From assembly GCF_000237925.1 (NCBI RefSeq), contig NC_031495.1:806001-870000 (forward strand): DNA of 64,000 nucleotides, read 5' to 3'. Both the position numbers and the translations under genes were made by a program. Below are positions 12,411 to 23,889 of this stretch, in pieces. The notes under the pieces were generated by a model. It had not been told where the DNA came from. It did no database searches and saw only the letters and a program-made list of their open reading frames with translations. The DNA is from Schistosoma mansoni. Taxonomy: Eukaryota; Platyhelminthes; Trematoda; Strigeidida; Schistosomatidae. Numbering within the stretch: position 1 is the stretch's first letter; each line of letters begins with the position of its first letter.

Positions 12411-14957
12411 AAAGTACCCACATCATGAGGCCTCGCCGAGATCATGAATTATCTTTAAACAAGATGGGCACACAAAAGCTTTCGAAACAAGCTAGTAGAC
12501 TGAAAGGCAATCAACTATATGGATTAGTTTGACTGGTTTTCAGTCATTTCTTATTCGCCTGGTATGTAACCATAAGATCTTTAGGAGAGGAATCCAACCC
12601 ACCTACTCGACTAACCAAACTGGACAAAATGCATATATCAGTTGGCCAGTTGGTCATTATCAATGTATAGGATAGCATAAATGTACCTCATCTCAAATGT
12701 CCCACCTTGTTAGCACAAGGAGATGAAATTAGCAAGATGAATTACAAAAAAGTTAATATTATAGTGTTATCAATTGTATTAAAGAATACTAGACATTGAG
12801 AATTCGAATATAAAAGAAGGAATGAAATGGTACGTATAATGATGAATTGAAATTCAACGTCTACAGATAAAATAAAATATGAATACATTTGAGTCACTAC
12901 TAACTATTTCGAGCCATCACGCCGAACTTCACTAAATCCGGTGGTCCTCGCCTACCAACGCACTTCAGTCTATTAGTAATTGAATCCGTGGACTAATTAA
13001 AAGAACGCTATGTCGTCCAAAAAGAAATCATGAATTGTATTCATATTTACTGGAAAGCTAATTGATTCAAGATTTTGGTCTTTTACTGCCCCAGGTTTTG
13101 CAAACAGTGTCCATGGAAGAATCTGACGGATTATAGTTTCAATTGATATCTTTTATACATATTTTGAAACTACTGTGTACACACATTTCAAGACTATCTT
13201 GTATCATTTCCCTAAAAAACAATAAAGAGTTCATGCGATTCAATCAGTGCTGACTTTACAAACCCCACTTATTAATATCCTAATTCTAATGAACTGAAAT
13301 TAGCTTAAAAGGGACACAAATTAACAGTTGAGAAATAAGTGATAAGTAAGATAAGTGGTTAACATGTCCACACATTTGTAGTAGGTTCTGACAGACATCA
13401 TGTGAAATCTTTAGTCACTGATTTTTAATTCAAGAAATCTGATCCATAACTTTACGCTCCTCAAACCATTTGCCGTTTTCATGGACTTCCATCAATTCTC
13501 GATACGTATTTACTAAGGTTGTTTTGGACTTATTAATATTCTAGTCTATGTTATGCGTTGAAATATCCTCTGTTTTAGCGTTGATAATGCGTTTTCAAGT
13601 CACAATAAGGTTGACATTTACAACCTGATGAGTTCGTGTGCTATGCTAATATTTCATAACCCCAACTTTGATTCAATGAATTAGCCTTCTATCCTCTTCT
13701 CCGCTGCTCAACTAACTACAGTAAAAAGTTTAGTTAGGTACTGTAAGGTTTGTTGATCACAACAACAGTATAATTAAAAATACATTTCGGTTAGCTGACC
13801 ATATATCAGTTGCAATGCTTAGATTGTATGCAATGGATATTTGTCACTAAGCATAAATAATGTTAAAAATATGTTAAAGGTCCATAAGCAGAGTTCACGC
13901 TGAATAATTTCATGTAACGGAAATTCATACCAATCAATGGAGACTTTTTTTCTCATGAGATGTACTTCGGGTTTTCATATCCACAATACAACCACACTGA
14001 TTTTCCACATTTACAATAGAATATATATGTTTGCAAGGGTTTCGATAAAGTGTTCGAAAGGTTCCCATACTCTTCATTGTCATTGTAATAACTCGAATTT
14101 TATTCGCTGAATCGAGATTTTTTTTTAATCTGATGGTGTTGGTATCTTTTAAACATATTTAATTTACCTGACGGGTTCTAATTTCAATCGAAGTCAGTTT
14201 GCAATTGATTACCTGTATACAGATTCATCTATCATATTGTCAATTATGTGCTAACCATTGATATTATTCAACTACTGTTTACAACAAAAAAAGCAGAGTG
14301 ACTACACAAATACTGTGTTCGGTAATCTGAAGTTTGTAACTGTATTTTAATCTGTTTGAGGCACAGTATTTCATTTGGGGGTCTAAAGGATAACCTAAAT
14401 CGTTATTTCGGGGATATAAGTGTACCGCTTAAAGTCATTTACAGTATGACATACATTTACCCTTACTTCTTGTAAACTTTGAGTATCTAAACATATTGTC
14501 TACCTTAACTTACATTATTCTTCTAATATGATTATTACTGTTATTGTCGTTAGTTTTCTTGGATTTCTATCATGTGGTTTATTTCTCCAAGTTATTGCAA
14601 AGAGTAATGCAATTTCTATCTATCTATATGTCTGCCTGTTTATGTTTGTCAGAAGTTTTCAAACAGAGACTAAATGGTGAAAAGACAAGTACCTAAACCG
14701 TAAAGGTATACCTGAGAAACACAAAATAAGTAATTAGTACAGGGTTTTGTAAAGACTTTTGAATATTATTGAGACCTCGAACCGACCCAAGTTTGTAAAC
14801 CATTAAAAATACAGAAACAATAGATAACCGTATTGTTCTAGTATGAGGCTCCTCAGGGGTCCCCATTCATGGTCCTAGCGGAGAAAAAACCTTTCGGTAT
14901 TGCACACCAAGAAGTCGCATACTAGGGCATAACAGATGTTCATTGTTTCAATATTCT
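12411..14957. other. No gene recognised
   Basis: AT-rich sequence without long ORFs or a known repeat family that I could see. Confidence 0.45.
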
Positions 14958-14970
14958 CAATAGTTGTCTA

Positions 14971-15490
14971 TTTTTATTTATTTATTTATTTGAACACATA
15001 AATATTGGTACAAATGGGCGCCAGATACATATGCGCCACACAAATCTCATTTGATTTGTGTGAGGGCCGTGATACTGCCCAGGTGCCCAGATGGAAGCAG
15101 GTGGTTTTTTTAGGGGGTCACACTCGGAGCCTTTGACCTGAAGGTCTAGTCCATAAGGCAGTGGAGCATCTTAAGGCGATGCAGTCCCATGGTAGCCGGT
15201 GACCAACGATTGATTCATACACCATTTGTTCCATCAGGATACTAGAGCCAGCCCATGTGCACCATTGGTTTGGAATGAGGGTTTTCCAACTCCCCTAGGT
15301 GGACTGTCCATATCCACCAACCCGGTTAAAGCGCCGAACATTCGCTTCCTTCTCTCTCAACACCCTAGGTGCGAGAAGGCAGTGAGTAGGACTTTTGTGG
15401 CAGTGGTTGTATACGCGTGGCCATGAGAGAGAATTTGGAGAGGGAGAGCTGACTCTCCCCACTCTCGGCTGTACCAGGGCATTTGGGGGC
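14971..15490 (-). repeat. Family C element with 13-bp target duplication
   Basis: A complete ~520-bp copy. CAATAGTTGTCTA occurs at 14958-14970 and again at 15491-15503, a target-site duplication, so both element ends are fixed: (TTTA)n tail on one side and GGGGGC at the other. Confidence 0.9.
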
Positions 15491-15503
15491 CAATAGTTGT
15501 CTA

Positions 15504-16205
15504 GTTTTCATTAATTCCTTATATCAGTAATAAGATAACTTGCTTTTTTTAAGTAGTAATACTTCATTACTATTCATTTCTTTATAGTTTCAATACGACC
15601 TCTTCAATAGTAAAAGTGTACAGGTCGTCAATTTAAAAGCATAAACTTACAATTAATAAAGTCAGCTTCTTTTTATCAATACCATAACGATTAATAACTG
15701 ACTTCTAGCGTCATGTACATACACTGCACACACACCCATACATACACATATTATCTATATCACTTATTAAAGTATTACTCTTTATTCTATTTGACCTTAA
15801 ACCAAGTGATTATTATGGATTAGTTTAGATTATTTTCTCTTTTTTGTTGTTGTTGTCAATGAGTTTAAATAGTTTCTATGTTATTTAATCAAGATTAGTT
15901 TCTATAGTTCTACTCATTTTTAAAAGTAGTCGGGCATCTACTGTTATGCACTTGAAATGATATAAAAAGTAGTAAGTTATCGTTTTCATGTCTCGCTTTC
16001 TTTAAACAAAAAAAACACTTGTGTACCGTAGATAATATATATAAGTAAACATGTTTAGTGTTCCATTCTTAATTACTGGTAACATGTTAAGTAATAATTA
16101 ATATGTATTGAATATTGTTAAATGGTATGTGATGGAGACTATAGATTATTTTATTTATTTATTATTAATTGATTAATTTCTGTTATGAAATCAAACTTAG
16201 CTCTT
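15504..16205. other. No gene recognised
   Basis: AT-rich intergenic or intron DNA with simple TTTATTTATT tracts and no ORF of note. Confidence 0.45.
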
Positions 16206-16211
16206 TGAAGT

Positions 16212-16685
16212 AACATGAATTCCTTACTTACTTATCACTATTACTCCTCGCGGAGGATCGTAGGCCGCCCACCAGCACTTTTTATCTAACCTTGTCCTGG
16301 ACAATCCTTTCCAGTTGATGTTCATCCTTTCCATATTTGCTTGTATTTTCTGACGTAATGTGTTCTTTGGCCTTCCTCTTTTCTGGTTTCCTTTAGGATT
16401 CCAAGTTAGGGCTTGCCTCGTGATGCAGTTTGGTGATTTTCTGAATGTTTATCCTATCCATTTCTATCGTCTTTCCCTTACTTCCTCTTCATCTGGGAGC
16501 TGATTTGTTCTCTCACACAGCAGGCTGTTGTTGATGGTATCTGGTCAATGGATGTTGGGTATCTTGCATAGACAACTATTTATAAATACTTGTACCTTTT
16601 TAAAGATGGTTGTAGTAGTTCTTCACGTTTCAGCTCCATACAGTAGGACTGTTTTGACGTTCGTATTGAATATTCTGAATGCCTA
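16212..16685 (-). mobile_element. RTE-type LINE 3' fragment
   Basis: The antisense strand encodes the TWNP...KRKRGR(P)KNTL-like C-terminus and the VLLYGAET-like segment seen in the other copies. The TTACTTAC tail is on the left. Decayed. Confidence 0.75.
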
Positions 16686-17077
16686 ACTTATAAATACTAC
16701 TATATGTTTAACCGTAATTCTTTTTTTTTAAATTGGTGTTTCATGTCATATAATAGGTAGTAAATGGTTGTACTGTTATTTTACGATCATCATTAACTAA
16801 TTCCATGTAGATTTATTTGAACTAGAAAGTCAAGAGTGGCTAAACTGAGACTTTCCATCAGTTCATAAGGTAATCGACCATTGAATTAAGTCATGTTGTT
16901 AGATACTATCTACTTGGTTGTGATTCTTAAGATAATCATGACCAGTGGCTAAATACGTTGGAAAATTTGATTTTAAAATAGATAGCAGTGATATAGGTTC
17001 ATTCACTTCTTGACTTAATTTAAGTTATGAGTCCCGATATCCTTTTATGTATACCTTTTTGTTCTATGTTTATTAAC

Positions 17078-17252
17078 TTACTTACTCCTGTTACTCCCAA
17101 TGAAGCATAGGACGCCAACCAGCATTCTCCAACCCACTCTGTCCTGGGCCTTCCTTTCTAGTTCTATCCAATTTTTGTTCATTCTTCTCATGTCTGTCTC
17201 CATTTCTCGACGTAATGTGTTCTTTGGTTTTCCTCTTTTCCTTTGTATTTTT
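17078..17252 (-). mobile_element. RTE-type LINE 3' tip
   Basis: The antisense strand reads the [17 protein letters not shown] C-terminus, with CTTACTTACTCC tail at the left. The copy is ~175 bp, 5' truncated. Confidence 0.75.
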
Positions 17253-17429
17253 ATTAAACTGTATCCTAAATGTTTAGTCTTGTTCTCATTTCTACTACTA
17301 CAAGATTTTAATGTCGTTAGGCTAATATGGTCTAGTTCTTTAAGCCAACGGAGATTTGTTTCAGGCTCTATGTTAATTACAACTGACTTACACTAACTCA
17401 CTTATTCTGTTTTCATTTACTACTGTCAT

Positions 17430-17712
17430 TATGGTAAGCAAACATGGATAGTAGCTAGCAATGGAATCCAGTTTAACGCGCGTTTCGTCCTATTTGTGAC
17501 TCGTCAGCTGGATGTACTTGCATCTCAGAGTTGATGTTCACTCTGGGACTCCAACCCAGTACCTTTCGCTTCAAACGCCATCGCGTTATCCACTCGGCCA
17601 CTGAGTCTTGATAGCCACTTGCTTATGCGATGGGGTGAAGTTTAGATTCATTTAGTATTGTTTGTTTGAATCTTCTCATCGATGTGTTAGGACTGCAACT
17701 GGTCAGTCTGTA
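17430..17712 (-). repeat. SM-alpha-like repeat (family B)
   Basis: Antisense unit with ribozyme, tRNA-like boxes (CTCGGCCACTGAG and reverse of GGGTTGGAGTC) and the GGACTGCAACTGGTCAGTCT end. Confidence 0.8.
17464..17530 (-). ncRNA. Hammerhead ribozyme, SM-alpha type
   Basis: Antisense: CTGACGA, stem II GTC/GAC, GAAA, ACGCGCGT stem III and GTT cleavage site. Core conserved. Confidence 0.7.
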
Positions 17713-18129
17713 ATTATGTTACACTATGAGAATAGTTCACTTACTCAAATAATGATCGATTAGTGTTTTTTGATCTGTGAGATTTCTAAAATCGAGTTTC
17801 ACATTCAACACCACTTGTAAACCATATAAACCATACAGTGGTTCTATATTTATGAACTTTAATTTATTGAACAATGAACATTCATCAATTATGTAGTTCT
17901 ATTGAATAACAGTGTTATCAAAATAATCGTTCAGTTTCGGTTTTTTCTTAGCGGTTTAAATCAATTAGTGATGAAATGTGTTATCGTGATTTCCAGTGAT
18001 TGAGGTCCAGATCTTGGACTAAATTCATATTCCCGTTGACTTAGAGATACGTTTTGTCAATCATTAAGTCAACTTATTTCTTCTAGACTGACATATTATG
18101 ATTAATTCTTGAAAGTACTTGATCTATAG

Positions 18130-18290
18130 CTTCGGTATTATATACGATCTATCTTTTATATATTACCACCACTAAATTAACTACTCCTATGAATCTGGTG
18201 TTCATCTTGTTGTGCTAACGAGGTATGGCAACTTGGGTCGATGCATATATGTGCCTGGTCCTACGTTGTAACTGATTGACTGACTGATAG
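18130..18290 (+). mobile_element. LINE 3' tip with TGAC tail
   Basis: GGTATGGCAACTTGGGTCGA and the GTTGTAACTGATTGACTGAC tail match the 3' end of the LINE copy at 61095-61715. Confidence 0.6.
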
Positions 18291-18339
18291 CTTCGGTATA
18301 GAAAATTGTTAATTTACGAATTATGAATTTCAACTTCCC

Positions 18340-18510
18340 GTCGAAAGCCAGAGAGCGCTGGGGTGGTGACTTGTTATACTCTGCTATTCGTCAGTAGTGG
18401 GTACTTGTGGTCCCGCTAAGGACTGAGCCCAGGACTTTTAAGTTTTGAAGCTCATTGCTCACACTAGGGTGAAACAACTGTCCATTGCTCCGTGATTTTC
18501 ATTGGTATCC
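18340..18510 (+). repeat. Possible further tRNA/hammerhead-like repeat, decayed
   Basis: TCACACTAGGGTGAAACAAC, then GTCCATTGCTCC, resembles the second half of a hammerhead with partner GCTCATTG upstream. The CTGANGA box is missing. Family uncertain. Confidence 0.35.
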
Positions 18511-18744
18511 CAGTTGAGATCAATCTGTGACAAATACTACCTACAATTTAAACTAATCTCCACAATACTTCAATTAAATCTTATTTTAGTCTAATGACAA
18601 AACCGAAGTTATATATGTACATAATCATCTCGCAACGTGTTATGCATTTTCGAAGTATGTAGCGTAATTAAACATGAGTTTTATGGCTCAAGTCATTGAA
18701 AGCTGATCTTATTGTATATATCATATAATGACATCGATAATTGT

Positions 18745-19080
18745 TGTTTACGAAATTGAGAGGATGAAAAGCAAATGTCAGGCGCTTTAACTGGGTTGAT
18801 GGACACGGAAAGTTCACCTAGGGGAGTTGGAAAACCCTCATTCCAAACCAATAGTGCACATGAGCTCTGGGATCCTGATGGAACAAATGGCGTATAAATC
18901 AATCACAGGCTACAATTGGACTACATCTCACGATGCTCTACTGCTTTGTGGATCAGACCTTTAGGTCAAAGGCTCCGGGTGTGGCCCCCTAAGAAAACCA
19001 CCTGTTTCGTTTTAGGCACCCGGGCAGTATCACGGCCCTCACACAAATCAAATGAGATTTGTGTGGCGCATATATACATC
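18745..19080 (+). repeat. Family C element, 5' truncated
   Basis: From TGTTGTTTACGAAATTGAGA to the GATTTGTGTGGCGCATATAT end; the 5' ~200 bp and the TAAA tail are lacking. Confidence 0.75.
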
Positions 19081-19221
19081 GATAATTGAAGTTAACTAGA
19101 ACTTTTTTAAATTTGTCTAAAGCTATGATAACTATTATTTCATTTATAAATCTGACTGGCAATAATTTTTAGGTCGGAGTAGAATTTCATCTAAATAGTA
19201 TCGAAAGTTATATCACGAATT

Positions 19222-19425
19222 GATTTCAGTTAGACCACCATTAAAACTTAGAAGTACTAGATAGCTATTTTTTTTATAGTATGGGACTCATCAACAATGC
19301 TTATCCGCGACTCTACGTCTGGGAATCGGTTCAATGGCCTTCGGTCTCTCACTAGAATGCTCACTCTCTAGACACTTGAGCCGACATCCAGCGGTGTCAG
19401 TATCTAATTTACATCAATTTAAATA
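19222..19425 (-). repeat. Family A copy, strongly decayed
   Basis: Antisense order of ribozyme remnant, tRNA-like core remnant and CATCCAGCGGTGTCAGTATC is kept, but many bases differ. Confidence 0.55.
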
Positions 19426-19597
19426 ACATGAAACTATTATATGTGGGTAATAATCAATCATAGTGTCACCGGTGTATTGATTCTTTGTCTTCTCTTCGAT
19501 CGTGGACTTTAAGTTCATAACTTTTATGATGAGAATCCATTCGTTCTTTTCAAATCATATTGTCTATGCTTAGTGTTTCTTATCATGTCTGACACTG

Positions 19598-19624
19598 TTA
19601 CTACTACTACTACTACTACTACTT
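19598..19624. repeat. (ACT)n microsatellite
   Basis: About nine uninterrupted ACT triplets. Confidence 0.9.
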
Positions 19625-19932
19625 TGAGATTTGTCCTGATAATTCGAACTGTCGGTGCTGATATGAAGTGATACTTTGAACAAATGCACAAATATGACAG
19701 GTTGTACATTGCTTATAGCTAACTGAATGCTTCTTAGACTGTAGATCATTTTATCGGACAACTTTTAGTGAATAGGCTCGTCAAATCTATGGATTATCTT
19801 ATAAATGTAAAATATTAGACTCAGTTGTAATGATGGTGTTCAACATTTTTCTTCTAAAACAGTATTTCTTGAATACTGAGACCATTTGTTGTATTCTCAT
19901 GCGTAGTTTTTATTCATTTGTCTTTTATTTAT

Positions 19933-20459
19933 TTCTTATTTATTTATTTGGACATATAAATATTGGTACAAAGTGGCACCAGACATATATGCGCCGCACA
20001 AATCTCATTCGATTTGTGTGAGGGATGTGATACTGCTTAGGTGCCCAAACTGAAGTAGGTGGTTTTCTTAGGGAGCCAAACCCCGAGCCTTTGACCTAAA
20101 GGTCTGATCCATAAGGCAGTGGAGCATCGTGAGGAAATGCAGTCCCATGGTAGCCAGTGATCAACGATTGATTTATATGCCATTTGTTCCCTCAGGATAC
20201 TGTAGCCCATGTTCACCACTGGTTTTGTATCAGAGTTTTCCAACTCCTCTAGATGAACTTTCCATGTCCACCAACCCGGTTAAAGTGACGGGCATACGTT
20301 TTTCGTCCTCTCATTTTCGTAGAAAACACCCCTGCCACGAAAAGGCAGCGATTCGGACTTCCCTGACAGAGGCTTTATACTCGTTGCCATGTGAGAGCAT
20401 TTCGAGAGAGAGAGCGGACTCTCCCCACTCTCGGCTGTACCAGGGTATTTGGGGGGCGA
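19933..20459 (-). repeat. Family C element with target duplication
   Basis: A complete antisense copy. CTTTTATTTAT flanks it at 19922-19932 and 20460-20470; the tail composition makes the exact duplication length uncertain. Confidence 0.8.
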
Positions 20460-20470
20460 CTTTTATTTAT

Positions 20471-21665
20471 AAATGGTTAAATTTCTTTAGCCAAAGACTT
20501 CACTAAGTATACTACTCACAATGAAAACAAGAGTTTAGATAATTTAACTCTTTATGGACAACCGAAATAGCACATTTAAAAAGTAGTTATGTAATGAATA
20601 TCACAGTTGTTGAAATAACATCCGTGAGTACAATTCAAACTTAAGTCTTTCAAATACTCATATTCATCGAGTTCATTGATCATTGACCTTGTTGTTAAAC
20701 ATCAAAGAAGCACGATTTGTAGATTAAATGACGTGTTTTTTTCTTCTCATCAACTTCCTATCATCATCCAGTCTTCATTCCAGCAAAGTAAATAGCTTAA
20801 CATAGTAATGATGTTTTAATCATATTGATCAAGAAAATCGGTTCAACATTAAGAATTAATCTCCAGTAATCTATAGAGATAATTCAAAGCTTGCTTAGCT
20901 GACTGTGATATTTAATGACACCATTCGGGTATTTTTAAAGGATTAATTTCTTCATATAAATATGATGGTCTTATTGATAACTTCTAATAACCTGAAAATT
21001 TATATGAAACTGAATTCATTATTGGCTGAAATATTTCACTGACACTGTTTCTGACTGACAATAAGTAATATGGACTGGTATCAAACTGGGAGGATTAGTT
21101 CTTTCAGTTTATTGACATTGTGTTGATGGTTTAATGGTCATATCATTTAGCTTCCAACAATCCTTTGTTTCAATTTGAACTCTTGCTTTATCTTCTTCGG
21201 TTTGTACAGTATTATTATCCCCTGGCTAAGTTGTAATTCAAATTCAAGTAGTTAAGTCCATATTCACAACCGAGTTATATTAATATTGTTGAACTTATCC
21301 GCAACGTTTTCTATACCCAGTAGGTGTATCATACTCAGCACTTTCAGTAATCCTCCAACTAGGGAATAAATGCTACATATTCAAGTGTAGTTTTCATGAA
21401 ATATTTCAAGTTATTTGCCCTTATATCTGTTATGAACACATTCAGTGTAATATTACCCAATATACCAAATGATAAACAAACATAATATAATTAAAATCTT
21501 CATTGGAAATGAAGCTCTAATATAGCAACACTCATCTTCTAAATAGCTAACAGTTCTGGGTACAACACATACACATACATTGAATATTAAAAGCTTCTAA
21601 AATAATCTCAGTTTATTAACATTCATTAATCATTTATTCGTTACTAACTGTCCATAATAGAACTT
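20471..21665. other. No gene recognised
   Basis: AT-rich; no long ORF or known repeat seen. Confidence 0.45.
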
Positions 21666-21669
21666 AATA

Positions 21670-22100
21670 TGGGCCCCCAAATGCTCTGGTACGGCCGAGA
21701 GTGGGGAGAGTCAGCTCTCCCTCTCGAAATGCTCTCATACGGCCACGCGTATCTAGCCTCTGCCACGGAAGTCCTACTCACTGCCTTCTCACACTAGGGG
21801 TGTTGTTTACGAAATTGAGAGGACGAAAAGCGAATGTCCGACATGGAGGATCCACCTAGGAGAGTTGAAAAACCCTCATTCCTAACCAATGGTGCACATG
21901 GGCTGGCTCTAGTATCCTGAGGGAGCAAATGGCGTATGAATCAATCGTTGGTCACCGGCTACCATGGGACTGCATTTCCTTACGATGCTCCACTGCCTTG
22001 TGGACCAGACCTTTAGGTCAAAGGCTCCGAGTGTGGTCCCCTAAGAAAACCACGTGCTTCAGTCTGGGCACCTGGGCAGTATCACAGCCCTCACACAATA
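21670..22100 (+). repeat. Family C element, 3' truncated
   Basis: Begins GGGCCCCCAAATGCTCTGG and stops at CAGCCCTCACAC, directly before the pyrimidine tract of the NKAPD1-like exon acceptor. Confidence 0.8.
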
Positions 22101-22134
22101 ATTACTCCTTTTTCCCTTCTTTTTTAAATTCCAG

Positions 22135-22185
22135 GATAAAAAGTTGGTTGATAATTATGTCAAACATGCTACTACCCATAATCGA
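22135..22185 (+). CDS. NKAPD1-like exon, 17 codons
   Basis: It is preceded by a long pyrimidine tract and TTCCAG and followed by GTAAGTATTT. It encodes DKKLVDNYVKHATTHNR. It begins and ends at codon boundaries. A family C repeat ends about 35 bp upstream, so the acceptor borders transposon sequence. Confidence 0.75.
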
Positions 22186-23889
22186 GTAAGTATTTTTCTT
22201 AATAATCATTTAAAAGATGATACTAATTTAATACAGATTTCATTGAAGTTAACATTTATATATAATTTTTCATGGTTGAAATCATGAGTCAATTGAAGCT
22301 AGACCATCATGCAAAATCTGGAAGCACTGGATTCGAATCTAGCAAGGCGGGATCGTGGATGCGTACTGCTGAGGAGTCCCATAATAAAACGAAACGGCCG
22401 TCCAATGCTTCCAGATTTTCCATGGTGGTCTAGCTTCAAGTGACTCATGATTTAAACCATGAAAAATACTGAAATCTCCACGAAACCCCTTCTGATTTAC
22501 TTATAACAACAACTTAATTTGTAATAGTGTTTAGTAATTGTTTAAAGAATAGATCAAGTCATCAACCTATACGTACGTTTTCTTTCTAAAAGAGGGCTAC
22601 TACTTGACTGTTCAAATGTTCAGTAGATTAAAGAGAGTTCAAACGTATTAGATTCATTTGATATTGTTTGCTTGAATCTTTTCATTGATGTTTAGCATTG
22701 TAATTGATCAGTCTCTTATTAGCATATGTCCCCTCTGCGCGGATTGCCTTAATTTACAAGCAAGTAGCTATCAGAACTCAGTACGTAAGAAGATAACGCA
22801 ATGGTGTTTGAAGTGAACAGTATTGGGTTCGAGTCCACGAGCGAACATTAACTTTAGGATGTAGGTACATCCAGCTGACAAGTCCTAAATAGGATGAAAC
22901 GCGCGTTAAACTGGATTCCACTGCCAGCCACTATCCATCTTTGCTTACAATATTAAGAATTATTTTAACGTAATTATATATCTCTTCTATATATATTACT
23001 TTGCGCTTGCTATCTAGCTTGGATCAACAGAACAGAAAGTGAGTTTTTTTTAATTTCTCAATTTAATAATATTTATTTACATGTTATTTCATGGACTCTG
23101 ACTGTTTTACACTTGGTTAACCTTCAATAGGTCTTGGAAGAAGAACAATGTTGGAGAGAAATAAAACGTCGTCATAAAAGATCAAATGAATCTCGTGATA
23201 GATCACCTGAATCAAATTGTGCTCAATCAGAACAAGCACTAGATGCTTATGAACGTGCACTTCGTACAGAAGCTAAACGTAGTGTAGAATTACTTTCTAC
23301 CCGTACATTACCAAGTGCTGCTGGTGGACAAAATGCTAAAGAGTTTTGGCGAACACTTGCTCGTCGACATTGTGACACTGGTCGTTGGGGTCATGATGGT
23401 TGGGATGAATTACAAAAAGAAGGTCCTATCCCATTTAAACGTTCTGAAAGTATCGATGATATGAAATCAAAATCAGTTACACCAAGTATAACACCTAAAC
23501 TACCATATCAACATACAGTTGACAAGTTGAAAGAACAAGAAGCAGTGACGAAATCAAAAAAGAAAACTAAACATAAATTATCCGAATCAAAATCAAAGCA
23601 AAAACATGCTAAAAAGCGTAAAGCTAAATTGAAAAAAGTTAAAAAGCATAAGAAAACTGATAAGAAGAAGAAGAAAAATAAGAAGAAAAGTAAAGTGACT
23701 AAACGACGACCACCAACTCCTTCATCGTCATCATCATCATCATCATCTTCAACATCCTCTTCTTCATCTTCATCGTCACCTCCTTCACCAGCTCCTTCAT
23801 CATCCACTTCTTCGTCGTCTTGCTCCGCGTCATCAAGCTCTATTGGAACAGATGATGAAATAGAATGGCAAGAATTAAAAGTGAAATAA
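22135..23889 (+). CDS. NKAPD1-like nuclear protein with Lys-rich and poly-Ser C-terminus
   Basis: Exons 22135-22185 and 23131-23889 join in phase 0 and give 269 residues to a TAA stop. The start reads DKKLVDNYVKHATTHNR then VLEEEQCW, which resembles the N-terminus of human NKAPD1 (VLLRNVIRHTDAHNKIQEE). A further match is GRWGHDGWDEL, like RWGHSGYKEL in that family. Residues from about 150 to 205 are mostly Lys, suggesting nuclear localisation; from about 210 the chain is almost pure Ser with some Pro, encoded by TCA/TCT/TCG repeats, and it ends DDEIEWQELKVK. Family function is poorly known; a nuclear RNA-processing role is inference from NKAP kinship and composition. The first exon may contribute only the start Met (see 10150-10162 and 10905-10918). 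A poly(A) signal AATAAA lies at 24406-24411. Confidence 0.65.
22262..22475. repeat. Family A palindromic unit
   Basis: Left arm TTGAAATCATGAGTCAATTG and right arm CAAGTGACTCATGATTTAAA are inverted copies; a short remnant of box B lies between. The right ribozyme has a stem II mismatch. Confidence 0.75.
22640..22955 (+). repeat. SM-alpha-like repeat (family B)
   Basis: Sense unit with box B GGGTTCGAGTC and a hammerhead whose core reads CTGACAA, so probably inactive. An antisense fragment lies at 22640-22690. Confidence 0.7.
23131..23889 (+). CDS. NKAPD1-like terminal exon
   Basis: Acceptor CTTCAATAG before 23131; it opens with GTC TTG GAA in phase 0 and stays open for 252 codons. It holds the conserved GRWGHDGW segment, the Lys block and the Ser block. 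The intron before it (22186-23130) contains family A and B repeats. Confidence 0.85.
   Translation, partial: VLEEEQCWREIKRRHKRSNESRDRSPESNCAQSEQALDAYERALRTEAKRSVELLSTRTLPSAAGGQNAKEFWRTLARRHCDTGRWGHDGWDELQKEGPIPFKRSESIDDMKSKSVTPSITPKLPYQHTVDKLKEQEAVTKSKKKTKHKLSESKSKQKHAKKRKAKLKKVKKHKKTDKKKKKNKKKSKVTKRRPPTPSSSSSSSSSSTSSSSSSSSPPSPAPSSSTSSSSCSASSSSIGTDDEIEWQELKVK

Noticed and set aside
20129-20506. 125-codon frame in a family C repeat, with relatives at 15226, 33577 and 45945
   Set aside because: It recurs in most family C copies but on the strand opposite to the element, with shifting ends and stops; likely a by-product of the repeat consensus.
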